DNA of 64,000 bases from contig NZ_RBAK01000003.1 in assembly GCF_003626595.1 (NCBI RefSeq), positions 1-64,000 on the forward strand, written 5' to 3'. Source of the DNA: Micromonospora endolithica. Its GTDB lineage: Bacteria > Actinomycetota > Actinomycetes > Mycobacteriales > Micromonosporaceae. The position numbers and the translations under genes are program-made. How positions within the stretch are numbered: the stretch's first letter is position 1; every line of letters starts with the position of its first letter. Below the pieces are notes generated by a model. The model saw only the letters and a list, made by a program, of their open reading frames with translations, did no database searches and was not told the origin of the DNA. Below, one piece after another: positions 52,495 to 60,830 of this stretch.

Positions 52495-53187
52495 TCATTT
52501 TGACGTGGGGGCAGGGGTCGTGCTGACTGGCGGGCTGCCAGGCGTTGCGGTAGATGGTGCGACGGTTGGCGACGAGGTCGGCGCTGGCGAGGATTGCACC
52601 GCGTTCTTCCACAGCGCCGCCACGCCAGCCGTCGCACCCGCAAGGATGAGGCCACCCACGACCGTCACCACGATCTGAGCGACGACTCCGGTCGCAAAGC
52701 CGACCTTGCCGAGGCCGGGATGGTCCTCCACGACAATCGATCGCACCCGAGCGGGAAGTGCCGCCATTGCTGCCAACTTGCCCACTAGGGTTCGGTCCGT
52801 GGCATCCGCCCTCTCGGCCTTCTCCTCCAGCGCACCGATTATCAGGTCGCAGGTGTTGACGACCTGTTGAGGCGGCATGGCCTCTACATCACGGAGCGAA
52901 TGGTCCCAGGCTGTAATGGGGTCGATCGGCATGCCGACGTTCGGCACCACGAAGGTTCGCGAAATCCCGGACTGCAACTGCGCGCGCTTGGCTCTGCCGG
53001 CCAGTTGCGACGTCCTCTGAGAGGCTGTTGCGGCCTTTGCCTTCTCCGTCTCCTTCGGCCGAAACGCCATGATCGAGTTGCTCATGTACTCCCGCACGGG
53101 CTCCATGTGGGACAACACAGACTGGTAGGCGTCGCGGAAGTTGGCGACATCCTGCGCCATCTGCTTGTAGCGCTCACTTCTCTTCAT
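52495..53187 (-). CDS. Hypothetical protein with C-terminal membrane segment
   Basis: ATG 53187 lies 7 bp after the stop of the preceding gene and gives a protein of about 230 residues. The N-terminal part is helical (KQMAQDVANFRDAYQSVLSH, MEPVREYMSNSIMAFRP). A helical middle follows (VVNTCDLIIGALEEKAERAD, ATDRTLVGKLAAMAALPARV). One membrane helix near 175-200 (IVVTVVGGLILAGATAGVAA) is followed by a Pro/Thr/Ser-rich external tail of about 30 residues. No family is recognised. It is co-transcribed with the gene before it. Confidence 0.65.
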   Translation of the reverse strand: MKRSERYKQMAQDVANFRDAYQSVLSHMEPVREYMSNSIMAFRPKETEKAKAATASQRTSQLAGRAKRAQLQSGISRTFVVPNVGMPIDPITAWDHSLRDVEAMPPQQVVNTCDLIIGALEEKAERADATDRTLVGKLAAMAALPARVRSIVVEDHPGLGKVGFATGVVAQIVVTVVGGLILAGATAGVAALWKNAVQSSPAPTSSPTVAPSTATPGSPPVSTTPAPTSK

Positions 53188-53194
53188 CCTTGGC

Positions 53195-53644
53195 CTAGCC
53201 CGCTCCGACGGTCTTGGCAAGGGCAGTTCCCGCCACGTCCACGGCGATGTCCCGGCCAGCGGAACCGAGCCAGTCTGCGGTCTTGCGCAGCCATCCGCGC
53301 TTCTCCTCGTCCGGCTCCTGGTCAGCCGCCTGCTGCATGGCTTGGACCAAGCGGTCGGCCAAGGTCTCCGGGGTAGGCCAGGTGCCAACTGTCCTGCGAG
53401 CATGCCCGCTTGGTTCGCGGATCAGGCACATGTCGCGTCCGTCAAAATCGCTCGCGTCTTCGTACTTGAAGAGCGGTGGGCGCTCACCAGCGAGAGCAAA
53501 CAGGGCGACCAGGGTGGTTTCTAGGTCGAGGCCTACACGCTTGGCGACATCCCGCGAGTCCATGTCCCTCACGCCCTCGTCAGAGATCTCCACGATCGCG
53601 CGCAGGACCGGGAGCTCTCGGCTCTCCCAGGTGTCCTCCATCAT
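53195..53644 (-). CDS. Hypothetical soluble protein paired with 52495-53187
   Basis: ATG 53644 gives about 149 residues beginning MMEDTWESRELPVLRAIVEI. The N-terminal 60 residues resemble a winged helix (SRDVAKRVGLDLETTLVALF). Then comes a segment ending in a helical tail with an amphipathic stretch (WLRKTADWLGSAGRDIAVDV). The start is uncertain because the frame is open to 53893, but the upstream residues are not protein-like. Two-gene units of a winged-helix protein followed by a membrane protein occur in actinomycete defence regions; no function is assigned. Confidence 0.6.
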   Translation of the reverse strand: MMEDTWESRELPVLRAIVEISDEGVRDMDSRDVAKRVGLDLETTLVALFALAGERPPLFKYEDASDFDGRDMCLIREPSGHARRTVGTWPTPETLADRLVQAMQQAADQEPDEEKRGWLRKTADWLGSAGRDIAVDVAGTALAKTVGAG

Positions 53645-54180
53645 GGCCCGGACAGTAATGCAGGAGTGCGACGGGGACACCCGTCCGCGTTGGTGCCAGC
53701 CTCGGCGCGCGAACCGGAGGTTCCGGGGCCGTCTGCCCTGCTGGTGGGTGCCCCGACGACCTGGGAGCGTTCCCGCGCCTCGGAGATGAACGAGAGGTAA
53801 AGCCCCCGACTCATCTGGAATCATTCCAGAACTGCGAGTTACTCCGTGGTGCACCCCCGACTCCGCCATGTGATCATTTTCGCGGCCGAGCAAGCCGGTC
53901 GATGGACGCGCAGGTCAGAGGCTTATGTGGACGGGAGCGCTCCGCGCCCTCCATCGCCGGACTTAGTTCGGCGTTCAAGGCCTCTGGCGAGTCATCCGGT
54001 CGTTTACCAAATTTCCGAGTCGCGGTAACCCCGTGCGGCGAGACCGGCTGTGCCGAGCGCCATCCCAGTGGTAGGCGTACCCGTTGTCCTCGATCGCCAA
54101 TCTGCGCCCGGTCCCTGTGCCGGCGAGGATGGTGCCCCCTGGATCGTGGAGAGGCTCCACTGCGGCTTCTTACGACGCTT
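53645..54180. other. Right end of the element, no gene recognised
   Basis: The last 0.5 kb before the right junction contains only short chance-like frames. The sigma factor 3' fragment is in frame with an upstream ATG at 54050, so a hybrid peptide could be made, but its first 45 residues come from this non-coding end. Confidence 0.45.
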
Positions 54181-54200
54181 GACTACCGTGAAGAGCCAGT
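54181..54200. other. Right attachment junction (attR)
   Basis: From AAG 54191 onward the sequence is the natural continuation of the sigma factor gene split at 12966. The codon-aligned sequence ACCGTGAAGA (54185-54194) corresponds to ACTGTCAAGA at the left end. AAGA at 54191-54194 is the longest exact match at the expected crossover. Confidence 0.75.
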
Positions 54201-54280
54201 CGGCGCGGGCGATCGAGACGCTGCGGGGTCATCTGGTCGGCCGGCCGAGCATCGTTGAGGAGGCGCGTACCCATGGATGA
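54191..54280 (+). pseudogene. 3' fragment of the SigE-family sigma factor gene
   Basis: The frame reads KSQSARAIETLRGHLVGRPS, then IVEEARTHG and stop. This is the end of region 4.2 and C-terminus expected after GTVK of the gene at 12537. Its TGA overlaps the start of the following membrane protein gene by 8 bp, which is the normal arrangement of sigma and partner gene. It proves that the two flanks were once contiguous. Confidence 0.9.
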
Positions 54281-55121
54281 TCTGTCCCGGCGGATGCGAG
54301 CCGCCGTCGCCACACCACCGCCGACCCGTATCGACGTGGAGGAACTGATCTCCGGTGACGCTCGGCGGCGACGCCACCGGGCCTGGACGTTCGCCGGCAC
54401 CGGGGTGGCGGCTGCGGTCGCGGCGGTGCTGGTGACGCCCGCGATCCTGGCCGGTGAGGGGAACGGACCGGGCCCGTCGGCCGTCGGTCCGCCAAGGTCG
54501 GTCTCGACGGCGACTGCCGCGCCGGGCCTCTGCACGGGTGTCACGCCGAAGCCCACCGGTCCTGAGCCGCCGCTGCAGTCACACGACACGGTGCGGGACC
54601 GCCCGACCGAGCCGCCCACGACGGCCGCCGCTCGGTTGAGCGCCGTGCTCGGTGCGGTGCTGGAGGCCGAACTGCCGGACGACATCGTGGTGGAGTCCGT
54701 GCAGCCGAGCTGCAGTCGGCCCCAGTTCCAGTACCACCCGAGATACCGACACTACGAGGCGGTAGGCGACTTGCAGCGAGGGACGTCCTCCGGCTGGTTC
54801 ATGGTGACTGTCGACGCGAGCCCGGCCTCGGACGAGGCGAGCTGCGCGTACGCGCCGGACGAGCGGACCTGCGAGGTACTTGACCAGCCCGACGGCTCGG
54901 TCGCGGTGGTGAGCAGTACCCCGCTCGGCGAGGGCGTGGTGCAGGCGACGGTGTCCGTGTTCCGGCCGGACGGCACGGTGGTGCAGCTCATGGCCAGTAA
55001 CGGGCGGGTGACCCGGGACGGGAACGAGCACGTCACCACCCGGACCGCCGAGGAGTTGCTGCTGACCACGGCGCAGATGGTCACCATCGGTCGTACCGCC
55101 GGCTTGACGCTCTATCCCTGA
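54273..55121 (+). CDS. Membrane-anchored sigma-factor partner protein
   Basis: The 282-residue protein starts with DDLSRRMRAAVATPPPTRID and VEELISGDARRRRHRAWTF. One membrane segment follows at about residues 40-60 (AGTGVAAAVAAVLVTPAILA), then an external domain of about 210 residues with two Cys in the middle (EASCAYAPDERTCEVLDQPD). Such proteins follow SigE-family sigma genes in Micromonospora-type genomes and probably act as sensors or anti-sigma factors. The insertion has cut it from its native promoter, so expression now depends on the right end of the element. Confidence 0.75.
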   Translation: MDDLSRRMRAAVATPPPTRIDVEELISGDARRRRHRAWTFAGTGVAAAVAAVLVTPAILAGEGNGPGPSAVGPPRSVSTATAAPGLCTGVTPKPTGPEPPLQSHDTVRDRPTEPPTTAAARLSAVLGAVLEAELPDDIVVESVQPSCSRPQFQYHPRYRHYEAVGDLQRGTSSGWFMVTVDASPASDEASCAYAPDERTCEVLDQPDGSVAVVSSTPLGEGVVQATVSVFRPDGTVVQLMASNGRVTRDGNEHVTTRTAEELLLTTAQMVTIGRTAGLTLYP

Positions 55122-56434
55122 ACCGGGGGATCGCGGTGTGCCGAGGGGATCCACTGCTCGCCGAGGGGCACCGGCCCCTCGGTCCGGCCCGAGGGTCCGC
55201 CGGACGGGGCGGGCGGATAGCGGGGTGGTTGGTCCAGGGCCCGCAGCACCGGCAGCGGCGCGGCGACCACCGTGGCCGCCAGCAGCGCCCCGGCCAGCAC
55301 CAGGAAAGCGGTCCGCACTCCCAGCCACTCCACCAGCGGCCCGGCCAGCAGGTAACCGGCCGGACCGGCGGCGTACGAGAACGAAGTCATCACGCCGACC
55401 ACCCGTCCGCGCAGGCGCTCCGGGGTGCGGGTCTGCATGGCGTAGTTGGTCAGCGGGTTCACCGGCCCGTACGCGAGTCCGACCAGCACCGAGAAGACCA
55501 GCATGACCGGGTAGGCGGGCAGGAACGCCAGGCCGAGCAGCGCGCCGCCGGTGACCACCAGGGCGACCGCCAGCAGGGTACGGCGGCGGACCAGCCGACC
55601 GGCGACGCCGGAGGCGAGCGCGCCGACCACCACGCCGGCGCTCATCGCCATCAGGATCGTGCCGAGCCGGGCCGGTTGGCCCTGCTCGACGAACCACACC
55701 GGCAGCAGCACCCCCTCCACCGGCAGGTACAGCGCGACGAGCACCATGGTGACCAGCGCGAGGGTACGCAGCAGCGGGTCCCGCCAGACGAAGCGGAGCC
55801 CCTCGGCGGTGCCTCGCCACAGGCCGCTCGGCGGTCGTTCGGGTCGACCGGAGCCGGGTAGCCGGACGGCCGCGATCAGCAGCACCGCCAGGGTGAAGCC
55901 GGCGGCGGTGACCCAGAGCGTGGAGACGGGGCCGATGGCGGCGATGAGCAGGCCGCCGACGCCCGGTCCGACGAGGAAGGCGAGCCCGAAGATCGCCTCG
56001 TGCACGCCGTTGGCGCGTTCGATGCGCCAGCCGGCGGCGTGCGCGGCGGCGGGGAGCAGCGTCTCGCGGGCGGTCAGCCCGGCCGGGTCGAACACGGCGC
56101 CCAGCACGGCGAGCGCCACGATCCAGCCGAGGTTCAACCCGAGCAGGGCGTCCACCGCCGGGATCGCCGCCACGGAGAGGGCGGACAGGGCGTCGGACAC
56201 CAGCGCGGTACGCCGCCGGCCGATCAGGTCCACGACGGTGCCGGAGACGAGGCTGGAGAGCAGCAGGGGCAGCGCGGTGGCGGCGGCGACCACCCCGGCG
56301 GCGGTGGCGCTGCCGGTCCGTTCCAGCACCAGCCAGGGAAGGGCCACGACGGCCACCCCGTTGCCGGTACCGGAGAGCAACGTCGCCGTTTCCAACAACA
56401 CGAGCGGTGTACGGCGGCGGCCGGCGGCGGTCAT
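55112..56434 (-). CDS. MFS transporter
   Basis: The 440-residue protein has about twelve membrane segments and the MFS loop 2-3 motif (GTVVDLIGRRRTALVSDALS). Further segments include IERANGVHEAIFGLAFLVGP. It resembles the DHA3/enterobactin-exporter-like group of putative drug or siderophore exporters. The gene converges on the sigma-partner gene with a 10-bp tail overlap. It has no regulator beside it. Confidence 0.9.
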   Translation of the reverse strand: MTAAGRRRTPLVLLETATLLSGTGNGVAVVALPWLVLERTGSATAAGVVAAATALPLLLSSLVSGTVVDLIGRRRTALVSDALSALSVAAIPAVDALLGLNLGWIVALAVLGAVFDPAGLTARETLLPAAAHAAGWRIERANGVHEAIFGLAFLVGPGVGGLLIAAIGPVSTLWVTAAGFTLAVLLIAAVRLPGSGRPERPPSGLWRGTAEGLRFVWRDPLLRTLALVTMVLVALYLPVEGVLLPVWFVEQGQPARLGTILMAMSAGVVVGALASGVAGRLVRRRTLLAVALVVTGGALLGLAFLPAYPVMLVFSVLVGLAYGPVNPLTNYAMQTRTPERLRGRVVGVMTSFSYAAGPAGYLLAGPLVEWLGVRTAFLVLAGALLAATVVAAPLPVLRALDQPPRYPPAPSGGPSGRTEGPVPLGEQWIPSAHRDPPVQG

Positions 56435-56477
56435 GGCACCCCCAGCGTAGGCCCGCCGGGGGGCGCCGGGGGGTGGA

Positions 56478-56879
56478 TCAGAACAGCCGCCCCCGGTACG
56501 GGTGGGTCCGCGACCAGGTCTTCTCCCAGTCCTTGAGGTCGGCGGCCACCCGAGGCGACCCGGACAGGTACCGCCAGTAGTCCTCCGCCGCCGCCCGTAC
56601 CTCGTCGAGTGCGTACTCGCCGCGCTGGTTGTCCAGAATCGTGTTGACCACCGAGACGCGGGCGGCGGTGATCACGACGTCGAAGGCCTCGCCCTCCCAC
56701 TGGGTGCGCGCCTCACGTCCGCTGACCACGTCATCGACGATCGCCAGCAGGTCGAGGCACTGGTAGGGGGAGTTGCGCAGCTCCATCATGAACCACACCC
56801 CGACGGGCACCCACCGGTCGTCCGTGGACTCGTACCGGGGGAAGCCCTTCGGGTCGGTGTAGAAGCTCAGCGGGTGCAC
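56478..56879 (-). CDS. Probable immunity protein for the EndoU-type toxin
   Basis: GTG 56879, with GGGAGA upstream, gives about 133 acidic residues (HPLSFYTDPKGFPRYESTDD, EALDEVR-like EYALDEVRAAAEDYWRYLSG). It begins 13 bp after the toxin gene's stop and shares its operon. Small acidic proteins in this position normally neutralise the polymorphic toxin before them. The family is not recognised by name; the role is inferred from context. Confidence 0.7.
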   Translation of the reverse strand: MHPLSFYTDPKGFPRYESTDDRWVPVGVWFMMELRNSPYQCLDLLAIVDDVVSGREARTQWEGEAFDVVITAARVSVVNTILDNQRGEYALDEVRAAAEDYWRYLSGSPRVAADLKDWEKTWSRTHPYRGRLF

Positions 56880-56892
56880 GTGCTCTCCCTGC

Positions 56893-57396
56893 TCAGAGGT
56901 ACGGGAACCCGTGCTTGAGGGCACCGGTGTTCAGATCGTAGTACCCCATGATCGGCACGCCGTTGGCCTCACCCAGCCAGGATCCATCCGGCAGCCGCTG
57001 GGTGGCGGGATCCTTGAACGCGCTGGTCACGGCCGCGTCGACCTGGCCCGGGGTCCAGTCGTCGGGGAAGAACGTGCTGCGTCCCTGACCGACCTTGGGC
57101 ATCCACTGCCCGGGTGGGTCCTTGTAGAACTCGACCTTGGCCTCGTACACCCCGGTGGTGTTGTCGCGGCGCAGCACCTGCCCGATCCGGCGGTTCTCGA
57201 AGTCCTGGCCGCCGGGGCGGTAGTGGTAGCCCTTGCGGGTGTGGGTCTCGCCCTGGAAGGTGTGTCGCAGCCGCTCCGGGGTCATCCGCTCGGCGCGGGC
57301 CCGCTTGGCGGCCCGGCCGTCCTGCTTGCGCAGGTAGCGCAGGGCCGCGCGGACGAGCTTTCCGCTGCTCTTGCGCTGACTCACGCGTGTGGCCAC
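56893..57396 (-). CDS. EndoU-type ribonuclease toxin domain, free-standing
   Basis: The 167-residue basic protein resembles bacterial EndoU toxin tips. It has a His-containing HTRKGYHYRPGGQDFENRRI, then NTTGVYEAKVEFYKDPPGQW, then the conserved STFFPDDWTPGQVDAAVTSA. It ends with the block GSWLGEANGVPIMGYYDLNT. Such domains are usually the C-terminal end of large secreted toxins; here the domain is encoded alone with a GTG start (GGGAGGA upstream) and no secretion signal. It may be a cassette left from a larger toxin gene, kept with its immunity gene. Confidence 0.75.
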   Translation of the reverse strand: MATRVSQRKSSGKLVRAALRYLRKQDGRAAKRARAERMTPERLRHTFQGETHTRKGYHYRPGGQDFENRRIGQVLRRDNTTGVYEAKVEFYKDPPGQWMPKVGQGRSTFFPDDWTPGQVDAAVTSAFKDPATQRLPDGSWLGEANGVPIMGYYDLNTGALKHGFPYL

Positions 57397-57473
57397 CGTC
57401 GGTCCTCCCCGGCCGGGTGATCGTCGCCGCTCGATCCTAGGCGCGCGGCGCCAACCCCGGTGCCCCGGGCCGG

Positions 57474-59036
57474 TCAGCCGTGGTGCCGGCGCAGCTCGCG
57501 GGTGAGGACCTTGCCGGTGGCGTTGCGCGGCAGGTACTTCACGAAGACCACGTCGCGCGGCACCGAGAAGCGGGCCAGGTGGTGCCGGACGTACTCGCGG
57601 ACCGCCTCCTCGTCGAGGGTCTCACCCCGGTGCAGGGCGAGGAAGGCGGCCAGCCGCTGCCCGTACTCCGGGTCGGGTACGCCGATCACCGCCACCTCGC
57701 GGACCTGGGGCAGCTCGGCGAGCAGGTTCTCCACCTCGGCGGGGAACACGTTCTCGCCACCGGAGACGATCATGTCGTCGGCGCGGCCGTCGACGAAGAG
57801 CAGCCCGTCGGCGTTCATCCGGCCCAGGTCGCCGGTGTCCAGCAGGCCGTCGCGGCGTTCCCGGCCGGCGCCGGAGGTGTAGCCCTCGAAGAGCATCTCG
57901 TTGCCGACGAAGATCCGGCCGACCCGTCCGCTCGGCACCGGCAGGCCGGCGTCGTCGAGGATCGCCACCCGGGTGCCGTGCGGGGGACGTCCGGCCGTGG
58001 TGGGTGCGGTCCGCAGGTCGGCCGGGGCGGCGATGGACGCCCAGGAGACCTCCGTCGAGCCGTACAGGTTGTAGAGCACGTCGCCGTAGGTGTCCATGAA
58101 GGCCGACGCCAGGCTGCCGGGCAGCGCGGAGCCGCTGACCGCGACGACCTTCAGCGGCGGCCGCGGGTCGGGCGCCGGGTGTTCGAGCAGGCGTTGCAGC
58201 ATCACAGGTACGGCGAACAGCGCGTCGCAGCGGTGCGCGCCGAGCGCGGTGAGCGTGGCGGTCGGGTCGAAGCGCCGGTGCAGCACGATCGTGGCGCGCA
58301 GCGCGAGGCACACCTGGAGGGCGGCGAATCCCCAGGTGTGGAAGAGCGGTGCCGCGATCAGCACCCGGTCGCGGGCGTGCAGGGGAATGCGGTCGATGAT
58401 GGACACCAGCGGGCCGAATCCCGCCGGGGTCGGGCGGCGGGCACCCTTGGGGGCGCCGGTGGTGCCGGAGGTGAGCACGATGATCCGGGCGGCGCGCTCC
58501 GGCGGTCGCAGCTCGCCCCGCGAGGCGCCGGTGACCAGGTCCTCGCGGGCCTGCTCGTCGAGGCGGTGCAGGTCGGCGGGGAGCCCGGTCACCCGGTCGG
58601 CGAACTCGGTGTCGTGCACCAGCACCCGTAGCCGCTGCTCCCCGGCCACGGTCGCCAGTTGGGCCCCGGAGAGTCCGGAGTTCATCAGCACCGCGTCCGC
58701 GCCGAGCAGGGTGGCGGCGACGATCGTCTCGATCAGCCCGTGGTGGTTGCGGCAGAGCACGCCGATCCGGTCGCCGGCGCGGACTCCGACGGCCGTGCGC
58801 AGCGACCGCGCCAGCCGCTCGGCCCGGTCCAGCAGTTCGGCGTACGCCAGCTCGTGACCGTCCTCGTCGATGATCGCCGGGCGGTCCGGCTCGCGGGCGG
58901 CGGCCTGGCGCAGTTCGCCGGCGAGACCCCACCCCCAGCGGCGCAGGGCGCCGAGTTGGGCCGCGATCCGGACCGGATTGCCCGGGGTGAGCAACCCACG
59001 CCGGGTCAGGGTGGCGGCGACGAACGGCAGGTCCAT
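57474..59036 (-). CDS. AMP-dependent acyl-CoA synthetase/ligase
   Basis: The protein of about 520 residues activates a carboxylic acid with ATP and CoA. The family signatures are IIVLTSGTTGAPKGARRPTP (P-loop), NLYGSTEVSWASIAAP, DGLLDTGDLGRMNADGLLFV and the C-terminal Lys loop LPRNATGKVLTRELRR. ATG 59036 is preceded by GAGGAGG; a longer frame to 59201 overlaps the dehydrogenase gene and is not used. It lies in an SCP2/acyl-CoA dehydrogenase operon, so the substrate is probably a fatty or sterol-derived acid. Confidence 0.92.
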   Translation of the reverse strand: MDLPFVAATLTRRGLLTPGNPVRIAAQLGALRRWGWGLAGELRQAAAREPDRPAIIDEDGHELAYAELLDRAERLARSLRTAVGVRAGDRIGVLCRNHHGLIETIVAATLLGADAVLMNSGLSGAQLATVAGEQRLRVLVHDTEFADRVTGLPADLHRLDEQAREDLVTGASRGELRPPERAARIIVLTSGTTGAPKGARRPTPAGFGPLVSIIDRIPLHARDRVLIAAPLFHTWGFAALQVCLALRATIVLHRRFDPTATLTALGAHRCDALFAVPVMLQRLLEHPAPDPRPPLKVVAVSGSALPGSLASAFMDTYGDVLYNLYGSTEVSWASIAAPADLRTAPTTAGRPPHGTRVAILDDAGLPVPSGRVGRIFVGNEMLFEGYTSGAGRERRDGLLDTGDLGRMNADGLLFVDGRADDMIVSGGENVFPAEVENLLAELPQVREVAVIGVPDPEYGQRLAAFLALHRGETLDEEAVREYVRHHLARFSVPRDVVFVKYLPRNATGKVLTRELRRHHG

Positions 59037-59101
59037 GCGGCGGGCCTCCTCTGCCCGGTAATCGCGGGTGCGCGCCCGCCGAACGGATCGGCGGGCGCGA
59101 C

Positions 59102-60316
59102 TCAGCGGATCTGGACGCCGGAGATGGCGCGCGAGATGACCAGGCGCTGGATCTCGGAGGTGCCCTCGAAGATGGTGTAGATCTTCGCGTCCCGGTACCA
59201 CCGCTCGACCGGGTGGTCGCGCAGGAAGCCGGCCCCGCCGAGCATCTGCACCGCCTTCCCGGTGACCGAGACCGCCACCTCGCCGGCCTTGAGCTTGGAC
59301 ATCGAGCCCTCACCGGCGGTGAACGGCCGGTTGTTGCGGCCCATCCACGAGGCCCGCCACACCAGCAGCCGGGCCGCGTCGATCTCCATCCGCATGTCGG
59401 CCAGCGTGAAGGCGATCGCCTGGTTGGTGATGATCGGCCGGCCGAACTGGACCCGCTCCTTCGCGTAGTCCAGCGCGTACTCGTAGGCGGCCCGGGCCAC
59501 GCCGAGCGCCTGCGCGCCGACGGTGGGCCGGGACAGCTCGAAGGTCCGCATCGCCGCCTGGCCGGAGGCGCGCTGCCCGGACCGGGCCCGGGCCAGCCGC
59601 TCGTCCAGGGCCTCCTTGCCGCCGAGCAGGCAGCGTCCGGGTACCCGTACGTCGTCGAGGAAGACGTCGGCGGTGTGCGACGCGCGCAGACCCAGCTTGC
59701 GCAGCTTGCGGGTCGCGGTCAGTCCGGCGGTCCCCGGCGGTACGACGAACGCGGCCTGCCCACGGGAGCCCAGCGACGGCTCGACCGAGGCGGTGACCAC
59801 GTGCACGCCGGCGATGCCGCCGTTGGTGGCGTACGCCTTCTGACCGCTCAGCACCCACTCGTCGGTGGCCTCGTGGTAGACCGCGCGGGTCCGCATCGCG
59901 CCGACGTCGGAGCCGGCCTCGGGTTCGCTGGTGCAGAACGCGGCGACGGCGGGGTCGGCGGCGTCGCCGAAGCACTGCGGAACCCACTCGACCATCTGGT
60001 CGGGGGTGCCCGCGCCGTAGATCGCGGCGACCGCGAGGGAGGTGCCGAAGATGGACAGGCCGATGCCGGCGTCACCCCAGAAGAGTTCCTCGCTGGCGAT
60101 CGGCAGGGAGAGGCCGGTCGGGTCGGCCCAGCAGGTGGCGAGGAACTCGAAGCCGTAGAGGCCGACCTTGGCGGCCTCCTGGATCACCGGCCAGGGAGTC
60201 TCTTCCCGCGCGTCCCACTCGGCCGCGGCCGGGCGCACGACCTCGGCGGCGAAGCCGTGCACCCAGTCGCGTAGATCCCGCTGTTCCTCGTTCAGGTCGA
60301 GCGAGAACTCGGCCAT
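59102..60316 (-). CDS. Acyl-CoA dehydrogenase
   Basis: The 404-residue FAD enzyme of beta-oxidation has the N-terminal helical domain, the central beta domain (CTSEPEAGSDVGAMRTRAVY, WVLSGQKAYATNGGIAGVHV) and the C-terminal domain. The latter has QMLGGAGFLRDHPVERWYRD and the catalytic-type IYTIFEGTSEIQRLVISRAI (Glu in FEGT). Its start is 1 bp from the SCP2 stop, so both are co-translated. Confidence 0.93.
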   Translation of the reverse strand: MAEFSLDLNEEQRDLRDWVHGFAAEVVRPAAAEWDAREETPWPVIQEAAKVGLYGFEFLATCWADPTGLSLPIASEELFWGDAGIGLSIFGTSLAVAAIYGAGTPDQMVEWVPQCFGDAADPAVAAFCTSEPEAGSDVGAMRTRAVYHEATDEWVLSGQKAYATNGGIAGVHVVTASVEPSLGSRGQAAFVVPPGTAGLTATRKLRKLGLRASHTADVFLDDVRVPGRCLLGGKEALDERLARARSGQRASGQAAMRTFELSRPTVGAQALGVARAAYEYALDYAKERVQFGRPIITNQAIAFTLADMRMEIDAARLLVWRASWMGRNNRPFTAGEGSMSKLKAGEVAVSVTGKAVQMLGGAGFLRDHPVERWYRDAKIYTIFEGTSEIQRLVISRAISGVQIR

Positions 60317-60317
60317 G

Positions 60318-60770
60318 TCAGGCCTTGGGGATGTCGAACAGGTTGGCGATGTTGGCGGCCAGGCCCAGGTCGCCCTTTGCCTTGAGCTTGCCGGTCATGA
60401 ACATCATCACCGGGTTGGCGCCACCGGAGACGATCTTCAGGAACTCGACCGGGCCCATGGTGAGGCTGAGCTTGGGGTCCCGGGTGGCGCCCTCGTTGAC
60501 CGTGCAGGTGCCGTTCTCGATGACGACCTCGTAGGTGTCGGTGCCGCCGTCGGGACGACCGGTGATGTTCCAGTGGATGACGGCGTTGGTCGAGCCGGCC
60601 CGGTCGGCGCGGAAGAGCTGCGGCATCCGGCCGAAGACCTCGCTGAGGATCTTGCCGCGCTGCTCGCCGGCCATCACCTCGGCGATCTTGTCGTCGGGGG
60701 TGGACTTGACCAGCTGCGCGAACTCCTTGGGGCCGACGTTGGCGAAGTTGGCCGGGTCGAAGTCAGTCAT
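60318..60770 (-). CDS. SCP2 sterol-binding domain protein
   Basis: The 150-residue protein is a single SCP2 domain (TGRPDGGTDTYEVVIENGTC, DPKLSLTMGPVEFLKIVSGG, NPVMMFMTGKLKAKGDLGLA). Such proteins bind lipids or sterol/fatty acyl-CoA and may present them to the dehydrogenase. ATG 60770 has GGAAGG upstream. It is the first gene of the operon and is divergent from the TetR gene, with a palindromic operator between them. Confidence 0.9.
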   Translation of the reverse strand: MTDFDPANFANVGPKEFAQLVKSTPDDKIAEVMAGEQRGKILSEVFGRMPQLFRADRAGSTNAVIHWNITGRPDGGTDTYEVVIENGTCTVNEGATRDPKLSLTMGPVEFLKIVSGGANPVMMFMTGKLKAKGDLGLAANIANLFDIPKA

Positions 60771-60798
60771 GGTGGCGCACCTTCCGGGGGATTCTTGG

Positions 60799-60828
60799 CT
60801 ACTCGCGCGTAACCCTACGCACGAGTAG
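60799..60828. promoter_or_regulatory. Palindromic TetR operator
   Basis: CTACTCGCGCGTA and TACGCACGAGTAG are inverted with one mismatch around ACCC. The site lies between the divergent starts of the SCP2 gene (60770) and the TetR gene (60831), and it immediately precedes the latter. Position and length fit an autoregulated TetR operator controlling both directions. Confidence 0.8.
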
Positions 60829-60830
60829 GT

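Larger units (their letters stand above)
12966..54194. mobile_element. 41.2-kb integrative element inserted in a sigma factor gene
   Basis: The two halves of one SigE-family sigma gene flank this interval: codons up to GTVK on the left, and KSQSARAIETLRGHL to the stop on the right. The right half lies directly before the membrane protein gene that normally follows such sigma genes. A large serine integrase lies at the left end. Inside are a DUF2637 protein, a replication-relaxation protein, defence genes, a biosynthetic-type operon and several transposase remnants. No TraSA/FtsK-type DNA translocase is visible, so it is probably a degenerate or mobilisable relative of actinomycete integrative conjugative elements. 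It may have grown by nested insertions. Confidence 0.85.

Noticed and set aside
12966-54194. tRNA gene as integration target
   Set aside because: No tRNA-like cloverleaf was seen at either junction, and the split sigma factor reading frame explains both ends.
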